Part shown: positions 45,863 through 54,869 of the stretch, piece by piece | Numbering within the stretch: position 1 is the first letter of the stretch | How the letters are laid out: the number at the start of each line of letters is the position of its first letter | Assembly: GCA_009782555.1 (NCBI GenBank) | Contig: WRIV01000003.1 | Coordinates: forward strand, 106,011 to 170,010 | From: Treponema sp. | GTDB lineage: Bacteria > Spirochaetota > Spirochaetia > Treponematales > Breznakiellaceae | Direction of reading: 5' to 3' | Length of the DNA stretch: 64,000 bases | The notes under the pieces: model-generated | The model's input: only the letters and a program-made list of their open reading frames with translations | The model's database searches: none | Told to the model about the DNA's origin: nothing | Program-made: the position numbers and the translations under genes

Positions 45863-48800
45863 TCACCCCGGATTAAAAAACTCTATTAATTTACCCAGTT
45901 TGTATCCGGCCTTTGCTTCGGCCTTGCAGAAAATCCCGGAGATATCTTTTATCAGAGCAAAGTCGCCGGTTTCCATGGCCGCAAAGACCGATGCAAAAGA
46001 CAGGGTCCGGTCAAAGGCTTCTTTGTTGTACCAGGTGATATCGTCAAAAACATTGATCCCCAAAACACGGCGGAAATCATCGGCGCCGTAATTGTCCAGG
46101 AGTAAGTTTTGGGCCGTTTCTTTTATGGCTTTTTTTGTCTTTTGCGGCTTCGCCTTGGTTTCCGCCGGCTTTGTTGTTTTTTCTTTTGTTGTTTTTTCCT
46201 TTTCACCGCGGCCTGCCGGCGAACTGCCGGCTGTTCCGGTCCGGACAAGAACAGCCTTTGCTATTTCCACGGCATACCAGGCTGTACCTTCACCGGTTCC
46301 CAGGCAGTTTATGATTTCCCGAAGTTTCCGGTCAAGCTGCCAGTGGCTTATCAGCGAAACCGCATCGGCACCGTTCCCGCCGATAATCAATTTAAGCAGG
46401 GCCAGGGTGGCATAGGCCAAGGCAAATCTGGGTTCCACGGAAAACTCCAGGGGAACGGCGATCATCCGCTGGAGGCAGGGAACAAAATCATCCCAAACTT
46501 TTTCCGGTCCCGGCAACTTTAGTTTTTTGTCTTTTACGGCGGTTTTTTTTCCGGCTTTCCCGGAGGCTGAATCGTTAAAGACCGCTCCATGGTTTGGCTT
46601 GTTCACCATGCCGGGTCTTGTCCATGGCGCATATACACCGGCGCCGTCCAGAAATTTTTGCGCCGTCGAGGCAAAAGCCAGTACCGGGGGTTTTAATACT
46701 TCTATGTCCGCACCGGACCGTTCTATGGATATAAACATTTCGCTGTACCGGTAGTACAGTTCCCCCAGAACAATGTCCATCTTGGCGGCATTAAGGTCAG
46801 GAACGCCCCGGCCCCCAAGGTCGTGGTGGAGCCGGGCCCAGGTACCCTGCTCATCATCCCTTACTTCGCTGATATCGATAAAAGCCTGGGTTTCGTAGCC
46901 GTTCAAAGCGGCAAAGAGGCCCCGTTCGGCGATATCCTTGGAGGAACGGATAAACCAGAGGCCGCTCCGTTGTTCCCTGAAAAGGGCAAAGCAATCGCCC
47001 TCGCCGTGCAATCCCAGGGCGGTGCAAAGACTATCCCGCCGGAAACTGCCGTCTTTTTGGAGAATCGCCACAGCACTTTCTTTGATCCATCCCGAAGTCT
47101 GATAGAAACTGTTGTTGTAAATGATAAGGGCGTATTCGCTGCCCGCCCGGTTTGAATAGGCAAAGACATTTTCGTTTACTGCGCCATCGGCAAAAAAGTC
47201 GTAGAGACAAAAATCGGCGCTCCCCGAAAAAAGGTAGCGCTTTCTTAGCAAAGGAAAAATTTCCCGTTCATGGCGATCCACCAGACAGCCGTCGGGTTCT
47301 TCGTCCCTATAGGAACGGCGGTATTCCATGCCGTACTTTTCCTCAAAACCTTCTATCTGTCCGTGACCGAACATGGGCAGCCCCGGCATAGTCACCAGGA
47401 GAGTGCAAATCCCAAAGTACTTGTCACCCTTGCCGAACTGGGCCACGGCGGTTTCTTCGTCGGGATTGTTCATAAAGTTGACAAAACGCTTAAGTATTTC
47501 CGGATCAAATTCCAGGGTGTTTTTGATCGTGGTTCGGTATTTGGCGTTGTCTTCGTTTTTGAGCATATTCATAAAGGCCGAGTTGTACACCCGGTGCATC
47601 CCCAGGGTGCGGACAAAATAGCCTTCCATCATCCAGAACGCTTCCGCTAACAACAGGGTATGGGGAGCTTCTTCAGCGCAGCGATCCACCACCTCCCGCC
47701 AGAATTCGTTGGGAATCCGGCGGTTGAATTCATTGGTGGAAATGGCATGTTCGGATCGGCTGGCGATGTCGCCGCCGTGTCCCGGCTCGGGGTACCAGAG
47801 CCGCTGGATGTGACGCTTGGCCAGGGTCATGGCGGCATCAAAGCGGACAATGGGAAACTGCTGGCATACTCCCACAATGGTCCTAATCACCGCTTCCCGG
47901 GCTTCGCTGTTAAGAAAATCGATCTGGGCGGTATCGTTCCATGGCATGGAGGTTCCGTCGTTTCCATGGTAGATGTACCGGGTTTCTCCGGTCCGGTTGT
48001 CGATGCGCCGGAACACCACCGCCGCATCGCTGCGGGAAAAGTAATGTTCCTCGATTTGAACGGTGATATCATCCCGGCCCGAAAGGTTTCCGCAGTTATA
48101 GTTGTATCCCGGAAAGGGCGGATAGGGAAGCTGAAGAAACCGGTCCGGATGTTCGATCATCCAACGGCTGTCGATGCCGGTGTGGTTGGGGACCATGTCG
48201 GAACCGATCCGTATTCCCCGGCGAAAGGCCCGTTCCCGCAGGTTTGCCAGGGCATCCCAGCCGCCCAATTCTCCTGCTATATCGTAGTCGTAGAGGCTGT
48301 AGGCACTGGCCGCCGCTTCGGGATTACCGGTCCATTGTTTGATCGTTTTGGAAGCATTGCTCCGTTCCCAGAGACCGATAAGCCACAGTCCGGTAAACCC
48401 CCGGCGGGCCAGATTATCCAGTTCTTCGTCTGGAATTTGATCCAGCCGGGTTATCTCCCTGCCGTACTTTTGAGATAACTGAAAGAGCCATACCAGGGTA
48501 CACTTGGCCATCAGCACGGTCCGAGGCATCCATTCCTGATCGGGACTAAACCGCTCGTATTCGTTTTCCAGACAGCCGTAGCTGTAGGCCTCGCTGGGGC
48601 CCGGCCCAAAGAACGAAGGTTTTTCTTCTTCCGAAATAACATCCAGTCCCATAAGAAGCCGGGCCATGAATTTGCCCAGCAGGAGGCCCCAGCGGCGGCG
48701 CATATAATCAAGCTGACCCGCCAGGGAATCGGGGGATGCCAGGGCCGGAGCGCGGAGCAGATCCCAAAGACTCTGGCCGTCGGGGCCGAAAGGGGGCAGT

Positions 48801-49450
48801 TCCGCAAAAAAAATCTGTAATTCCTGAATCGCCGCGGGATACACCGTTTCCCGGGCCAGGTCCTTATCATCAAACATAAAAAGGAAGGGCCTAAAGGCAG
48901 GATTAAGGTTTGCCAGGGCCAGGAGCAGCATTTCTTCCAGGGAAAGGGATTTGCAGCTTTCGCCCCCCTCGCTGGATTCCAGGTAAGACTCCACAGATGT
49001 CCGCCCCGCGTACACCGCCTGGGGGGGAAACTGATCCCCAAAATGCCGGAACATGGATCCCGTCCGGCCCCCTCCCAGCCGTTCTTCCAGCCGGGAAACG
49101 GCTTGTTCAAAGGCATCACCCTGTACCTGTTCCCGGTAAAGGGCCGCCATGTAGTGAAGTATCTCGTCGATAAGCCCCATGGCGTTTAACTGACCCGCTT
49201 TTAACCGTTTTTCCGGGGGCAGTTTACTGTTCAGTTTAGCCGTTAAAGTCCGGGCCTGCCGCAAATCAGAGAGGATCACATTCCCCGTCAGGGAAAACAG
49301 CGGGGCCTCCAGCCCGTGCTCCTCCCGAACCTCCCTTCGGATGTGAAATTCCATCACCGCCTTTCGGCGGGCGGCACAGAAAGTCTGTTTTTTACTACGG
49401 TGAAAAGGTTTTTGCTCAAACTCCGCAAGACGGACGATGACTTTTTTCAT
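45863..49450 (-). CDS. Giant GH13 alpha-amylase-family protein
   Basis: 1195 residues, no signal peptide. About 340 residues of unassigned helical sequence precede a GH13 TIM barrel (340-760). The catalytic set is intact: nucleophile Asp538 in IVRFDAAMTLAKRH, acid Glu603 in LLLAEAFW and Asp664 in MNNPDEETA; region I is DMVPNHTG. After the barrel come a beta domain and about 400 residues ending in a Lys/Pro/Ala linker (KEKTTKEKTTKPAETK) and a short helical end. GH13 enzymes act on alpha-glucans; this one would work in the cytoplasm. Extra domains of this size are unusual. TATACT ends eight bases before the ATG. Confidence 0.85.
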   Translation of the reverse strand: MKKVIVRLAEFEQKPFHRSKKQTFCAARRKAVMEFHIRREVREEHGLEAPLFSLTGNVILSDLRQARTLTAKLNSKLPPEKRLKAGQLNAMGLIDEILHYMAALYREQVQGDAFEQAVSRLEERLGGGRTGSMFRHFGDQFPPQAVYAGRTSVESYLESSEGGESCKSLSLEEMLLLALANLNPAFRPFLFMFDDKDLARETVYPAAIQELQIFFAELPPFGPDGQSLWDLLRAPALASPDSLAGQLDYMRRRWGLLLGKFMARLLMGLDVISEEEKPSFFGPGPSEAYSYGCLENEYERFSPDQEWMPRTVLMAKCTLVWLFQLSQKYGREITRLDQIPDEELDNLARRGFTGLWLIGLWERSNASKTIKQWTGNPEAAASAYSLYDYDIAGELGGWDALANLRERAFRRGIRIGSDMVPNHTGIDSRWMIEHPDRFLQLPYPPFPGYNYNCGNLSGRDDITVQIEEHYFSRSDAAVVFRRIDNRTGETRYIYHGNDGTSMPWNDTAQIDFLNSEAREAVIRTIVGVCQQFPIVRFDAAMTLAKRHIQRLWYPEPGHGGDIASRSEHAISTNEFNRRIPNEFWREVVDRCAEEAPHTLLLAEAFWMMEGYFVRTLGMHRVYNSAFMNMLKNEDNAKYRTTIKNTLEFDPEILKRFVNFMNNPDEETAVAQFGKGDKYFGICTLLVTMPGLPMFGHGQIEGFEEKYGMEYRRSYRDEEPDGCLVDRHEREIFPLLRKRYLFSGSADFCLYDFFADGAVNENVFAYSNRAGSEYALIIYNNSFYQTSGWIKESAVAILQKDGSFRRDSLCTALGLHGEGDCFALFREQRSGLWFIRSSKDIAERGLFAALNGYETQAFIDISEVRDDEQGTWARLHHDLGGRGVPDLNAAKMDIVLGELYYRYSEMFISIERSGADIEVLKPPVLAFASTAQKFLDGAGVYAPWTRPGMVNKPNHGAVFNDSASGKAGKKTAVKDKKLKLPGPEKVWDDFVPCLQRMIAVPLEFSVEPRFALAYATLALLKLIIGGNGADAVSLISHWQLDRKLREIINCLGTGEGTAWYAVEIAKAVLVRTGTAGSSPAGRGEKEKTTKEKTTKPAETKAKPQKTKKAIKETAQNLLLDNYGADDFRRVLGINVFDDITWYNKEAFDRTLSFASVFAAMETGDFALIKDISGIFCKAEAKAGYKLGKLIEFFNPG

Positions 49451-49458
49451 GAAATGTG

Positions 49459-49487
49459 AGTATACTATGAAAAAAGGAAATTGTACA
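49459..49487. promoter_or_regulatory. Shared palindromic -10 for divergent genes
   Basis: AGTATACT (49459-49466) gives TATACT on both strands. Minus: TGTACA (49487-49482), 17 bases, TATACT, eight bases to the GH13 ATG. Plus: TATACT leads to a leader of about 95 bases before the beta-barrel gene. Confidence 0.5.
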
Positions 49488-49530
49488 GGATTCCTAATCC
49501 GGATTTGTAATCTTGATTAACTGAATCCTG
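49486..49530 (+). other. Leader hairpin before the beta-barrel gene
   Basis: CAGGATTC (49486-49493) and GAATCCTG (49523-49530) are exact inverted copies about 29 bases apart inside the 5' leader; AGAGGAG at about 49549 is the ribosome binding site. It may be a stability or regulatory element. Confidence 0.4.
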
Positions 49531-49561
49531 GGTCCCCAAAAAAATCAAAGAGGAGAAAAAA

Positions 49562-50233
49562 ATGAAAAAAGGTATTACTGCTTTAATTCTTCTGGCGTTT
49601 CTGGCGGCAGGCACCTTTGCCCAGGGAATTTCGTTTAGTATGGGCGGCGGCGACATTGTGGATATGAGTTTCAGGAACGGCATAAAAGACGGCGGCAATT
49701 GTGATTACAGCAATCACTACAACGTCGGCGTCTTTTTATTCTTCGACGCCACCTATGCCGAAGCTGATGTAAGCTTTTCCTTTGGGGGCGTTAATGTATT
49801 AAAAGAGTCCCCTTCGCCTGTCACTAACCCCGGCGGCGGCTACGCCATGAGCCTTGGTTTTACCCTCCTGGGCAAGTACCCCTTTAAACTGGGTCCGGTT
49901 ACCCTTTTCCCCCTTCTGGGAGCAAATTACAACATGGTTCTTTACCAAAAACTGCGGGTCAAAGACGATGACCCCATGAAAAATAATCAGATTGGATTCC
50001 TGGCCGGAGCGGGGGTCGACATCCCCATGTCGGGGCCCTTCTATTTCCGGGGCGAGGTCCTGTTCCAACTCCGCCTTCCCAGCACAAATACAAAGGACAG
50101 GGCGGATACGGGTACAACTATTATTCCGCTAAATCCAGGAATGCCGCCTGAACCCGGTCTTCCAGCCGGCGATTACAAAGCTACCTTGGGTATGGGCCCT
50201 GTGATCAAATTTGCCGTGGGCTACAAGCTCTAG
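49562..50233 (+). CDS. Small outer-membrane beta-barrel protein
   Basis: 223 residues with a signal peptide (KKGITALILLAFLAAGTFAQ). The mature part alternates hydrophobic and polar residues in strand-sized blocks (YNVGVFLFFDATYAEADVSFSFG, YAMSLGFTLLGKYPF, PFYFRGEVLFQLRL) and ends in MGPVIKFAVGYKL, typical of eight- to ten-strand barrels. Function unknown. It has a strong ribosome binding site (AGAGGAG) and a terminator at 50247, so it is a single-gene unit likely to be well expressed. Confidence 0.8.
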   Translation: MKKGITALILLAFLAAGTFAQGISFSMGGGDIVDMSFRNGIKDGGNCDYSNHYNVGVFLFFDATYAEADVSFSFGGVNVLKESPSPVTNPGGGYAMSLGFTLLGKYPFKLGPVTLFPLLGANYNMVLYQKLRVKDDDPMKNNQIGFLAGAGVDIPMSGPFYFRGEVLFQLRLPSTNTKDRADTGTTIIPLNPGMPPEPGLPAGDYKATLGMGPVIKFAVGYKL

Positions 50234-50246
50234 ATTTTTGCCATAT

Positions 50247-50290
50247 ATAGACTTGTCCGGGGACTAATAGTTTCCGGCAAGTCTATTTTT
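50247..50290 (+). terminator. Rho-independent terminator of the beta-barrel gene
   Basis: ATAGACTTG (50247-50255) and CAAGTCTAT (50278-50286), extended by CCGG/CCGG, followed by T5. Strong stem with T tract. Confidence 0.85.
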
Positions 50291-50306
50291 GTACCCCAAA
50301 AAAAAG

Positions 50307-50312
50307 TATATT
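50307..50312 (+). promoter_or_regulatory. -10 box of the CsgG/Lcl gene, predicted leaderless
   Basis: TATATT, then six bases to the ATG at 50319. A weak -35 (TATTTT, 50284-50289) overlaps the end of the terminator, so the promoter begins as the previous transcript ends. No Shine-Dalgarno. Confidence 0.5.
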
Positions 50313-50318
50313 TTAAAT

Positions 50319-51224
50319 ATGAAAAGAACGCTCTTGATACTTATTTTTTGTACCGGAATCTGCGGTCCGTTTTTTGCCCAGGATACCGCCCTGCCCCGGC
50401 TGGCGGTGGCGGAATTCAATGTCAATGATACTACCGAAGCAGCCGCCAGGGATGCCATAACCGTGCGGGAAGTGGCGGAAAGCGAACTGGTAAAAACCCA
50501 ACGGTACGATGTTATCGCCCGGGATGAAATAGACGAACTTCTGGCCAGCGAAGAGATCCGGGTAAACGATATGACCAGTGCAGAAAATGTAGAAAAACTG
50601 CGGGCCCGGAATATCAGTTACCTTGTTATAGGTTCTATTAACACCGGCTCCGATGGCAGCGAATATGTGATAACCATAAGGATCCTGGACGTAGAAGCGG
50701 GGCGGTTTTTCCGCAGCGAAAATGCTGTCATGGGAAACAATTTACAGGAATTACACGCCGGTATTACAAGGCTTATCAGCGCCCTCACCGCCGAAAAGCC
50801 AACAATATGCGAAATAGGCCCCCCCCCCCAGAGTCCCCCAAGCCCGGTAGTATACCAGGATTCATACAAAATAGGAGACCGGGGCCCCGGGGGGGGTATT
50901 ATCTTTTTTGCCGAAGAGGGCCAGTACATGGAATGCAGCGGGGAACTTGGCAGGTACCGCTGGAACGATGCCGTGCCAGCGGCGCAGAACTACACCGGCG
51001 GCGGTTTTACCGACTGGCGGCTGCCTACCAGGAAAGAACTGGATTTACTGTATCAAAACCTAAAAGAGAACCAATTAGGGGAGTTTTCCAATGGATATCA
51101 TTGGGCTTCGCTGGAATACAACAGGATCAGCGCATGGAGCCAGCGGTTCGATGACGGCTACCAGGTAACCAACTTTAAACGGCTTACCTATGCCATCCGG
51201 GCTGTCCGTTCCTTTTCCCGTTAA
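50319..51224 (+). CDS. CsgG-like plus Lcl-domain secreted protein, with C11 tract
   Basis: 301 residues from the ATG at 50319. A signal peptide (KRTLLILIFCTGICGPFFAQ) precedes a CsgG/LpoB-like fold (LPRLAVAEFNVND, VREVAESELVKTQRYDVIAR, NISYLVIGSI). A proline linker (GPPPQSPPSP) follows, then a C-terminal DUF1566/Lcl domain (GGGIIFFAEEGQYMECSG, FTDWRLPTRKELDLLYQNL, WSQRFDDGYQ). The linker is encoded by C11 (50819-50829), with G8 at 50889-50896 just after it. One base lost or gained in either would cut off the Lcl domain, so this may be a phase-variable gene. Location is likely periplasm or surface. Confidence 0.78.
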   Translation: MKRTLLILIFCTGICGPFFAQDTALPRLAVAEFNVNDTTEAAARDAITVREVAESELVKTQRYDVIARDEIDELLASEEIRVNDMTSAENVEKLRARNISYLVIGSINTGSDGSEYVITIRILDVEAGRFFRSENAVMGNNLQELHAGITRLISALTAEKPTICEIGPPPQSPPSPVVYQDSYKIGDRGPGGGIIFFAEEGQYMECSGELGRYRWNDAVPAAQNYTGGGFTDWRLPTRKELDLLYQNLKENQLGEFSNGYHWASLEYNRISAWSQRFDDGYQVTNFKRLTYAIRAVRSFSR

Positions 51225-51226
51225 CG

Positions 51227-52513
51227 TTAGTTCCGGTTAAACTGCCATCCTACTGCAGCGCTGGGCCGCAGAAAGATATGGGGGCTGCCTTTTCCGGAAA
51301 CCACAGAGGTTATGCCAAGCCCCGCTTCTGCATAGAGATTCCGCCACAAAAAGAACTGAACCGAAGCGCCGGTTTTAATGCCAAAATTGAATTCATGGGA
51401 GGGCCTGCTAACATCGCCGCCGCTGCTTTCCTCAAGGTAATAACTGCTGGCGGAACCCGCTCCCAGCCTGGCGTTTAGGTAAAACCTGTCATTCAGTTTT
51501 CGCTGATAACGGACACCGATAAGCATTTCGCTCTGAAGCAGTTCAAAAGCTCCTGTGTTCGGTTCCGTGTTTTTGGCCCTGCCCATATAGTCAAGTATGT
51601 TATACTCCAATTCAAAACCCAGAGTATTGCTGCCCCAGTGGAAGGGAAGCCAGGCAAAGCAAAAACCGGCCCCCTTGGGATTAAAGGATTCTAGCATCTG
51701 GAGTGTCCCTTTATTACCGGTAACATTATCGTGGGTATAAAGCACATCTTTCCCGCTAAGAGGAACAAGGGGGATCCAGCCAAAAGAAACGATAAATTCA
51801 TTATTATTTTTGGACCCAACCCTTACCTGTTCCAGAAGGGTCCAGAGCCCCCCGGGGTTGCGGATAAAAATATCGTATTCCCCCTTCTTCAAGGTTTCGC
51901 TTTTAAAGGTAAGGACTGCCTCTCCATCGTTAACAACAACCTGATCAGGGATAATCGCATCCTTGCGCTTTTTCAGAACCGCCCCGGACCAGTCATAATT
52001 TTTTTTATGGCGTACCAGGGCAAATTCGGAATCGGGGAAAAAATCCCTTCCGGTAACGGTAATACTGCCGGAAGTTTTTGCCTTTTCGCTGAGCAGCCCG
52101 TCAAGGAGCTGAAAGGTTTCCGCCACAGGCATAATACCGGGAAGGATCTCGAAATCCTGCCATTCCGACTGGCCCTCCAGCAAATTCATTTTGTTATAGC
52201 CCCTGACACGGTAACGATAATTGCCTGCATTTAGGGATACTTCTACTTTGTTGATCGTGGTTTCTATCTTTTCCGCCGGCACCGCATTCCCTTCGATGAG
52301 CTGCTCAATTTCCAATTCATACCGCTGGGCATTGGGAACAGCAGAAAACGTGATGACCTGGAACAGCTTTAACCCATCGACGGTTCTAACCACACGGGTA
52401 ACGCTTTTTCCCGAATCCTGGGCATACAAAGAGGGAACAATAGCAAGGACCAGAAGCAGGAATAATTCACAGAACCGGCGCTTGCGGGGGCACCTAAATT
52501 TAACGGTTTCCAT
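51227..52513 (-). CDS. Outer-membrane beta-barrel protein with an N-terminal Ig-like part
   Basis: 428 residues with a signal peptide (CELFLLLVLAIVPSLYAQ). Residues 25-110 look like a fibronectin-type segment (FQVITFSAVPNAQRYELEIEQL, YRYRVRGYNKMN), then another E-set-like part (GSITVTGRDFFPDSEFALVRH). From about 230 the pattern becomes barrel-like (FIVSFGWIPLVPLSG, LGFELEYNILDYMG, LNARLGAGSASSYYLEE, FLWRNLYAEAGLGI) and it ends in PSAAVGWQFNRN. Last gene of the cyclase, FecR-like and barrel operon; it overlaps the FecR-like gene by 14 bases. Function unknown. Confidence 0.72.
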   Translation of the reverse strand: METVKFRCPRKRRFCELFLLLVLAIVPSLYAQDSGKSVTRVVRTVDGLKLFQVITFSAVPNAQRYELEIEQLIEGNAVPAEKIETTINKVEVSLNAGNYRYRVRGYNKMNLLEGQSEWQDFEILPGIMPVAETFQLLDGLLSEKAKTSGSITVTGRDFFPDSEFALVRHKKNYDWSGAVLKKRKDAIIPDQVVVNDGEAVLTFKSETLKKGEYDIFIRNPGGLWTLLEQVRVGSKNNNEFIVSFGWIPLVPLSGKDVLYTHDNVTGNKGTLQMLESFNPKGAGFCFAWLPFHWGSNTLGFELEYNILDYMGRAKNTEPNTGAFELLQSEMLIGVRYQRKLNDRFYLNARLGAGSASSYYLEESSGGDVSRPSHEFNFGIKTGASVQFFLWRNLYAEAGLGITSVVSGKGSPHIFLRPSAAVGWQFNRN

Positions 52514-54869
52514 ACAACTCTCCTGGATCCCGTCCCGGCATGGTTCTAATTTCCCCCTGGGTTACAGTAAAGCGATTTGCCGTACTGGGGAGTCCCCAAT
52601 TCCCTCTTCTATCTTTCTCATATACCTGCCACACATATTCCCCTTCCTCTAAAGCAAGGGTGTCCAGGGTATAGGCGGACCCGTTAACGGCAGAAACGGG
52701 AACAATTTCCTGCCCATCGGCGCGGTACAGGGCAAATCGGTATTCGGAGGCTTTTCCGTTCCAGCCAAAATTCATCCGCTCTGCATTTTGCAGCTGTCCC
52801 GTTGTAATAACAGAACCATTTGCCGGGAATGTTCCGGAAACCGTACCGGTACCTGAAATCTGGGTAAGGCGGGCAAGGGGATCACCAGGTTTTACCGGAG
52901 GCGGTTCTATGACAACTGGCGGCGGCTGGACCACGACCGGAGGATCCGGCGGCCTGTCAGCGGCCCTTACCACAAAATTCCTAACCATAGAAACAGCCGG
53001 ACTGTCTCCGCCCAGGGCACTGACCCGCCAGTACCAGGTTCTCCCGGCCTGCATTAGATTCTGGGGCAAATTGTAGGAATTAGTACTTACATTCTGCCGG
53101 ACCGCAGGATTGGTCATAGCGGGATTATCCGCCACTTCTACCAGCCAGGAAGCTGTCCTGGAATCATAGTTCCATTGCAGACGGCGGTCGGAAGAATCAA
53201 CATACAGTATTCCACCCTGCGAAGGAAAAGTAAGAACCGGCGATGTCAAAACCACGGGCGGGGAAGGCGCCGCCGTTGACGGCGCCGGAATCGGCGCCCT
53301 GACCGGTTCCGGTTCTCCGGCCGGCCCGGATTCTCTGATCGCTCCTTCCGGCATCACAGCAGAGGCAAATACAGGACCCGCAGAAGGCGGACTCCCTGCG
53401 GTGACCGCAAAATTTCTGATCACAGAAACAGCCGGACTGTCTCCGCCCAGGGCGCTGACCCGCCAGTACCAGGTTTTTCCCGCCTGAATCAATTCCCGGG
53501 GCAGGGAATAATAATTTGAAGCCACATCCTGTCTTACTATAGGATTGGTCATGGCGGAATTATCCGCCATGACCACCTGCCAGGAAACTACATTGGGATC
53601 GTGGGCCCACATCAGCCTGTGACCGGCATCAACATAGATATTTCCGTTTTGAGGAGGATAAGTCAGAACCGGTTCAGCCAGAACAGGTCTGCCATGGACC
53701 AGGGTAAAATCGTTTACTATCGAAGAAGGCGCCGAACCTTTTATCCAGCTTGGAAAAACCGGAGTAATGCGCCAGTACCAGCGGCCGGCTCCCAGCCCAG
53801 TCTGTGTTACCGATGTTTCTTGTACCCGGCGGGATACAACGGGGGTACTCATATCTTCATTGGAGGAAACTTCCAGGAGGTATTCCGAAGCTCCTTCTAC
53901 GGCGGTCCAGGAAAAGGGAACCAGCGAGTGATCTACAAAGGTATACTCCGCGGATCTGGCGGGAGAAATAAGAACGGCTTCACCGGCGGGAATCACATCC
54001 AGGGTTCCGGAGGGATACATTGCGTTTGCCGGTTCCCGGCTTCCGCCATTGACAGGATATGCCCGCCACCAGTAGCTTCCGTTTTCCAGAGAAATAATGG
54101 CCGAGGAGGCATCACTAATGTCCATGGTTCGTACCATGTTGTTAAATCCCCTGTCTGCGGCTACTTCAATAATCACACGGGTATCATTGGCAAAATTGGC
54201 AGTGTTCCAGGAAAAAACAACGGGAGCCGCCGTACCCGGTACGCTTAAGACCCGGGCGGAAACGCCAAAAGAGGTCATAACTATGGCGGGTTTGGTACTG
54301 CGCTCTCCGTTGGAATCCATGGAAAGGATGCTGCCCTGCTCGATGATTGAGCCGTTATAGCTGGCTTCCCCTTCCTGAACCGCAAGGATGTATCCTTCCT
54401 GGCCTTTAAAGATGCTTGCCAGGCCATTAACCAGAATTCTGGAATCTCCGCTGGTTATGGTTACATTCCGCCCGGACTGTATTCCCAGATTGCCGCCGGA
54501 AAAATCGATCCTGGCGCCGTCAATTTCATCCCAAAAAATCTGGATAATGGTATTTTCTTCCAGTGTCAGTTGGGTTACTTCGTCCCGGAAAGTAATAACC
54601 GCTTCGGACAATTCAATGGTCCGGATCATATCTCCGTTGTACACCAGCGATGTCCGCCTTAGCCGGTCCCATGCAAGCCGATCAATAAATCTGCGCTGGG
54701 CAGATCGTTTTTTAAAAACAATGGTTCCGATGGCGTCTTCGTTTAGCTTGGTTTGTATGCGGTAATATTCCCCCAAAAACGCCAGTCCGGAAGCGATGGA
54801 ACCGGCAAGGCAAAGAAAGATGATTGCAAAATCAATTGCCGAGAATTTTGTATTTCTTTTCTTTTGCAT
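52500..54869 (-). CDS. FecR-domain protein with repeated Ig-like modules
   Basis: 789 residues. A membrane helix near 12-32 (FAIIFLCLAGSIASGLAFLG) leads to a FecR-type domain (residues 45-190: RRTSLVYNGDMIRTIELSEAVITFRD, LTLEENTIIQIFW, VNGLASIFKGQEGYILAVQEGEASYNG). Then four or five fibronectin/E-set modules each contain a WYWRV or WRAYPV strand. Two are nearly identical (RTWYWRVSALGGDSPAVSMVRNF and KTWYWRVSALGGDSPAVSVIRNF), separated by a proline linker. The C-terminus is another such module. FecR domains bind extracellular polymers or signal across the envelope; the role is not established. It overlaps the cyclase by 38 bases. Confidence 0.78.
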   Translation of the reverse strand: MQKKRNTKFSAIDFAIIFLCLAGSIASGLAFLGEYYRIQTKLNEDAIGTIVFKKRSAQRRFIDRLAWDRLRRTSLVYNGDMIRTIELSEAVITFRDEVTQLTLEENTIIQIFWDEIDGARIDFSGGNLGIQSGRNVTITSGDSRILVNGLASIFKGQEGYILAVQEGEASYNGSIIEQGSILSMDSNGERSTKPAIVMTSFGVSARVLSVPGTAAPVVFSWNTANFANDTRVIIEVAADRGFNNMVRTMDISDASSAIISLENGSYWWRAYPVNGGSREPANAMYPSGTLDVIPAGEAVLISPARSAEYTFVDHSLVPFSWTAVEGASEYLLEVSSNEDMSTPVVSRRVQETSVTQTGLGAGRWYWRITPVFPSWIKGSAPSSIVNDFTLVHGRPVLAEPVLTYPPQNGNIYVDAGHRLMWAHDPNVVSWQVVMADNSAMTNPIVRQDVASNYYSLPRELIQAGKTWYWRVSALGGDSPAVSVIRNFAVTAGSPPSAGPVFASAVMPEGAIRESGPAGEPEPVRAPIPAPSTAAPSPPVVLTSPVLTFPSQGGILYVDSSDRRLQWNYDSRTASWLVEVADNPAMTNPAVRQNVSTNSYNLPQNLMQAGRTWYWRVSALGGDSPAVSMVRNFVVRAADRPPDPPVVVQPPPVVIEPPPVKPGDPLARLTQISGTGTVSGTFPANGSVITTGQLQNAERMNFGWNGKASEYRFALYRADGQEIVPVSAVNGSAYTLDTLALEEGEYVWQVYEKDRRGNWGLPSTANRFTVTQGEIRTMPGRDPGELYGNR

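Noticed and set aside
49030..49040. G7 run in the GH13 gene as a phase-variation tract
   Set aside because: Short, in a cytoplasmic enzyme, and similar G/C runs are common in this window; the C11 at 50819 stands out far more.
52990..53475. CRISPR-like spaced repeats
   Set aside because: Only two copies, in frame, inside Ig-like modules of one gene.
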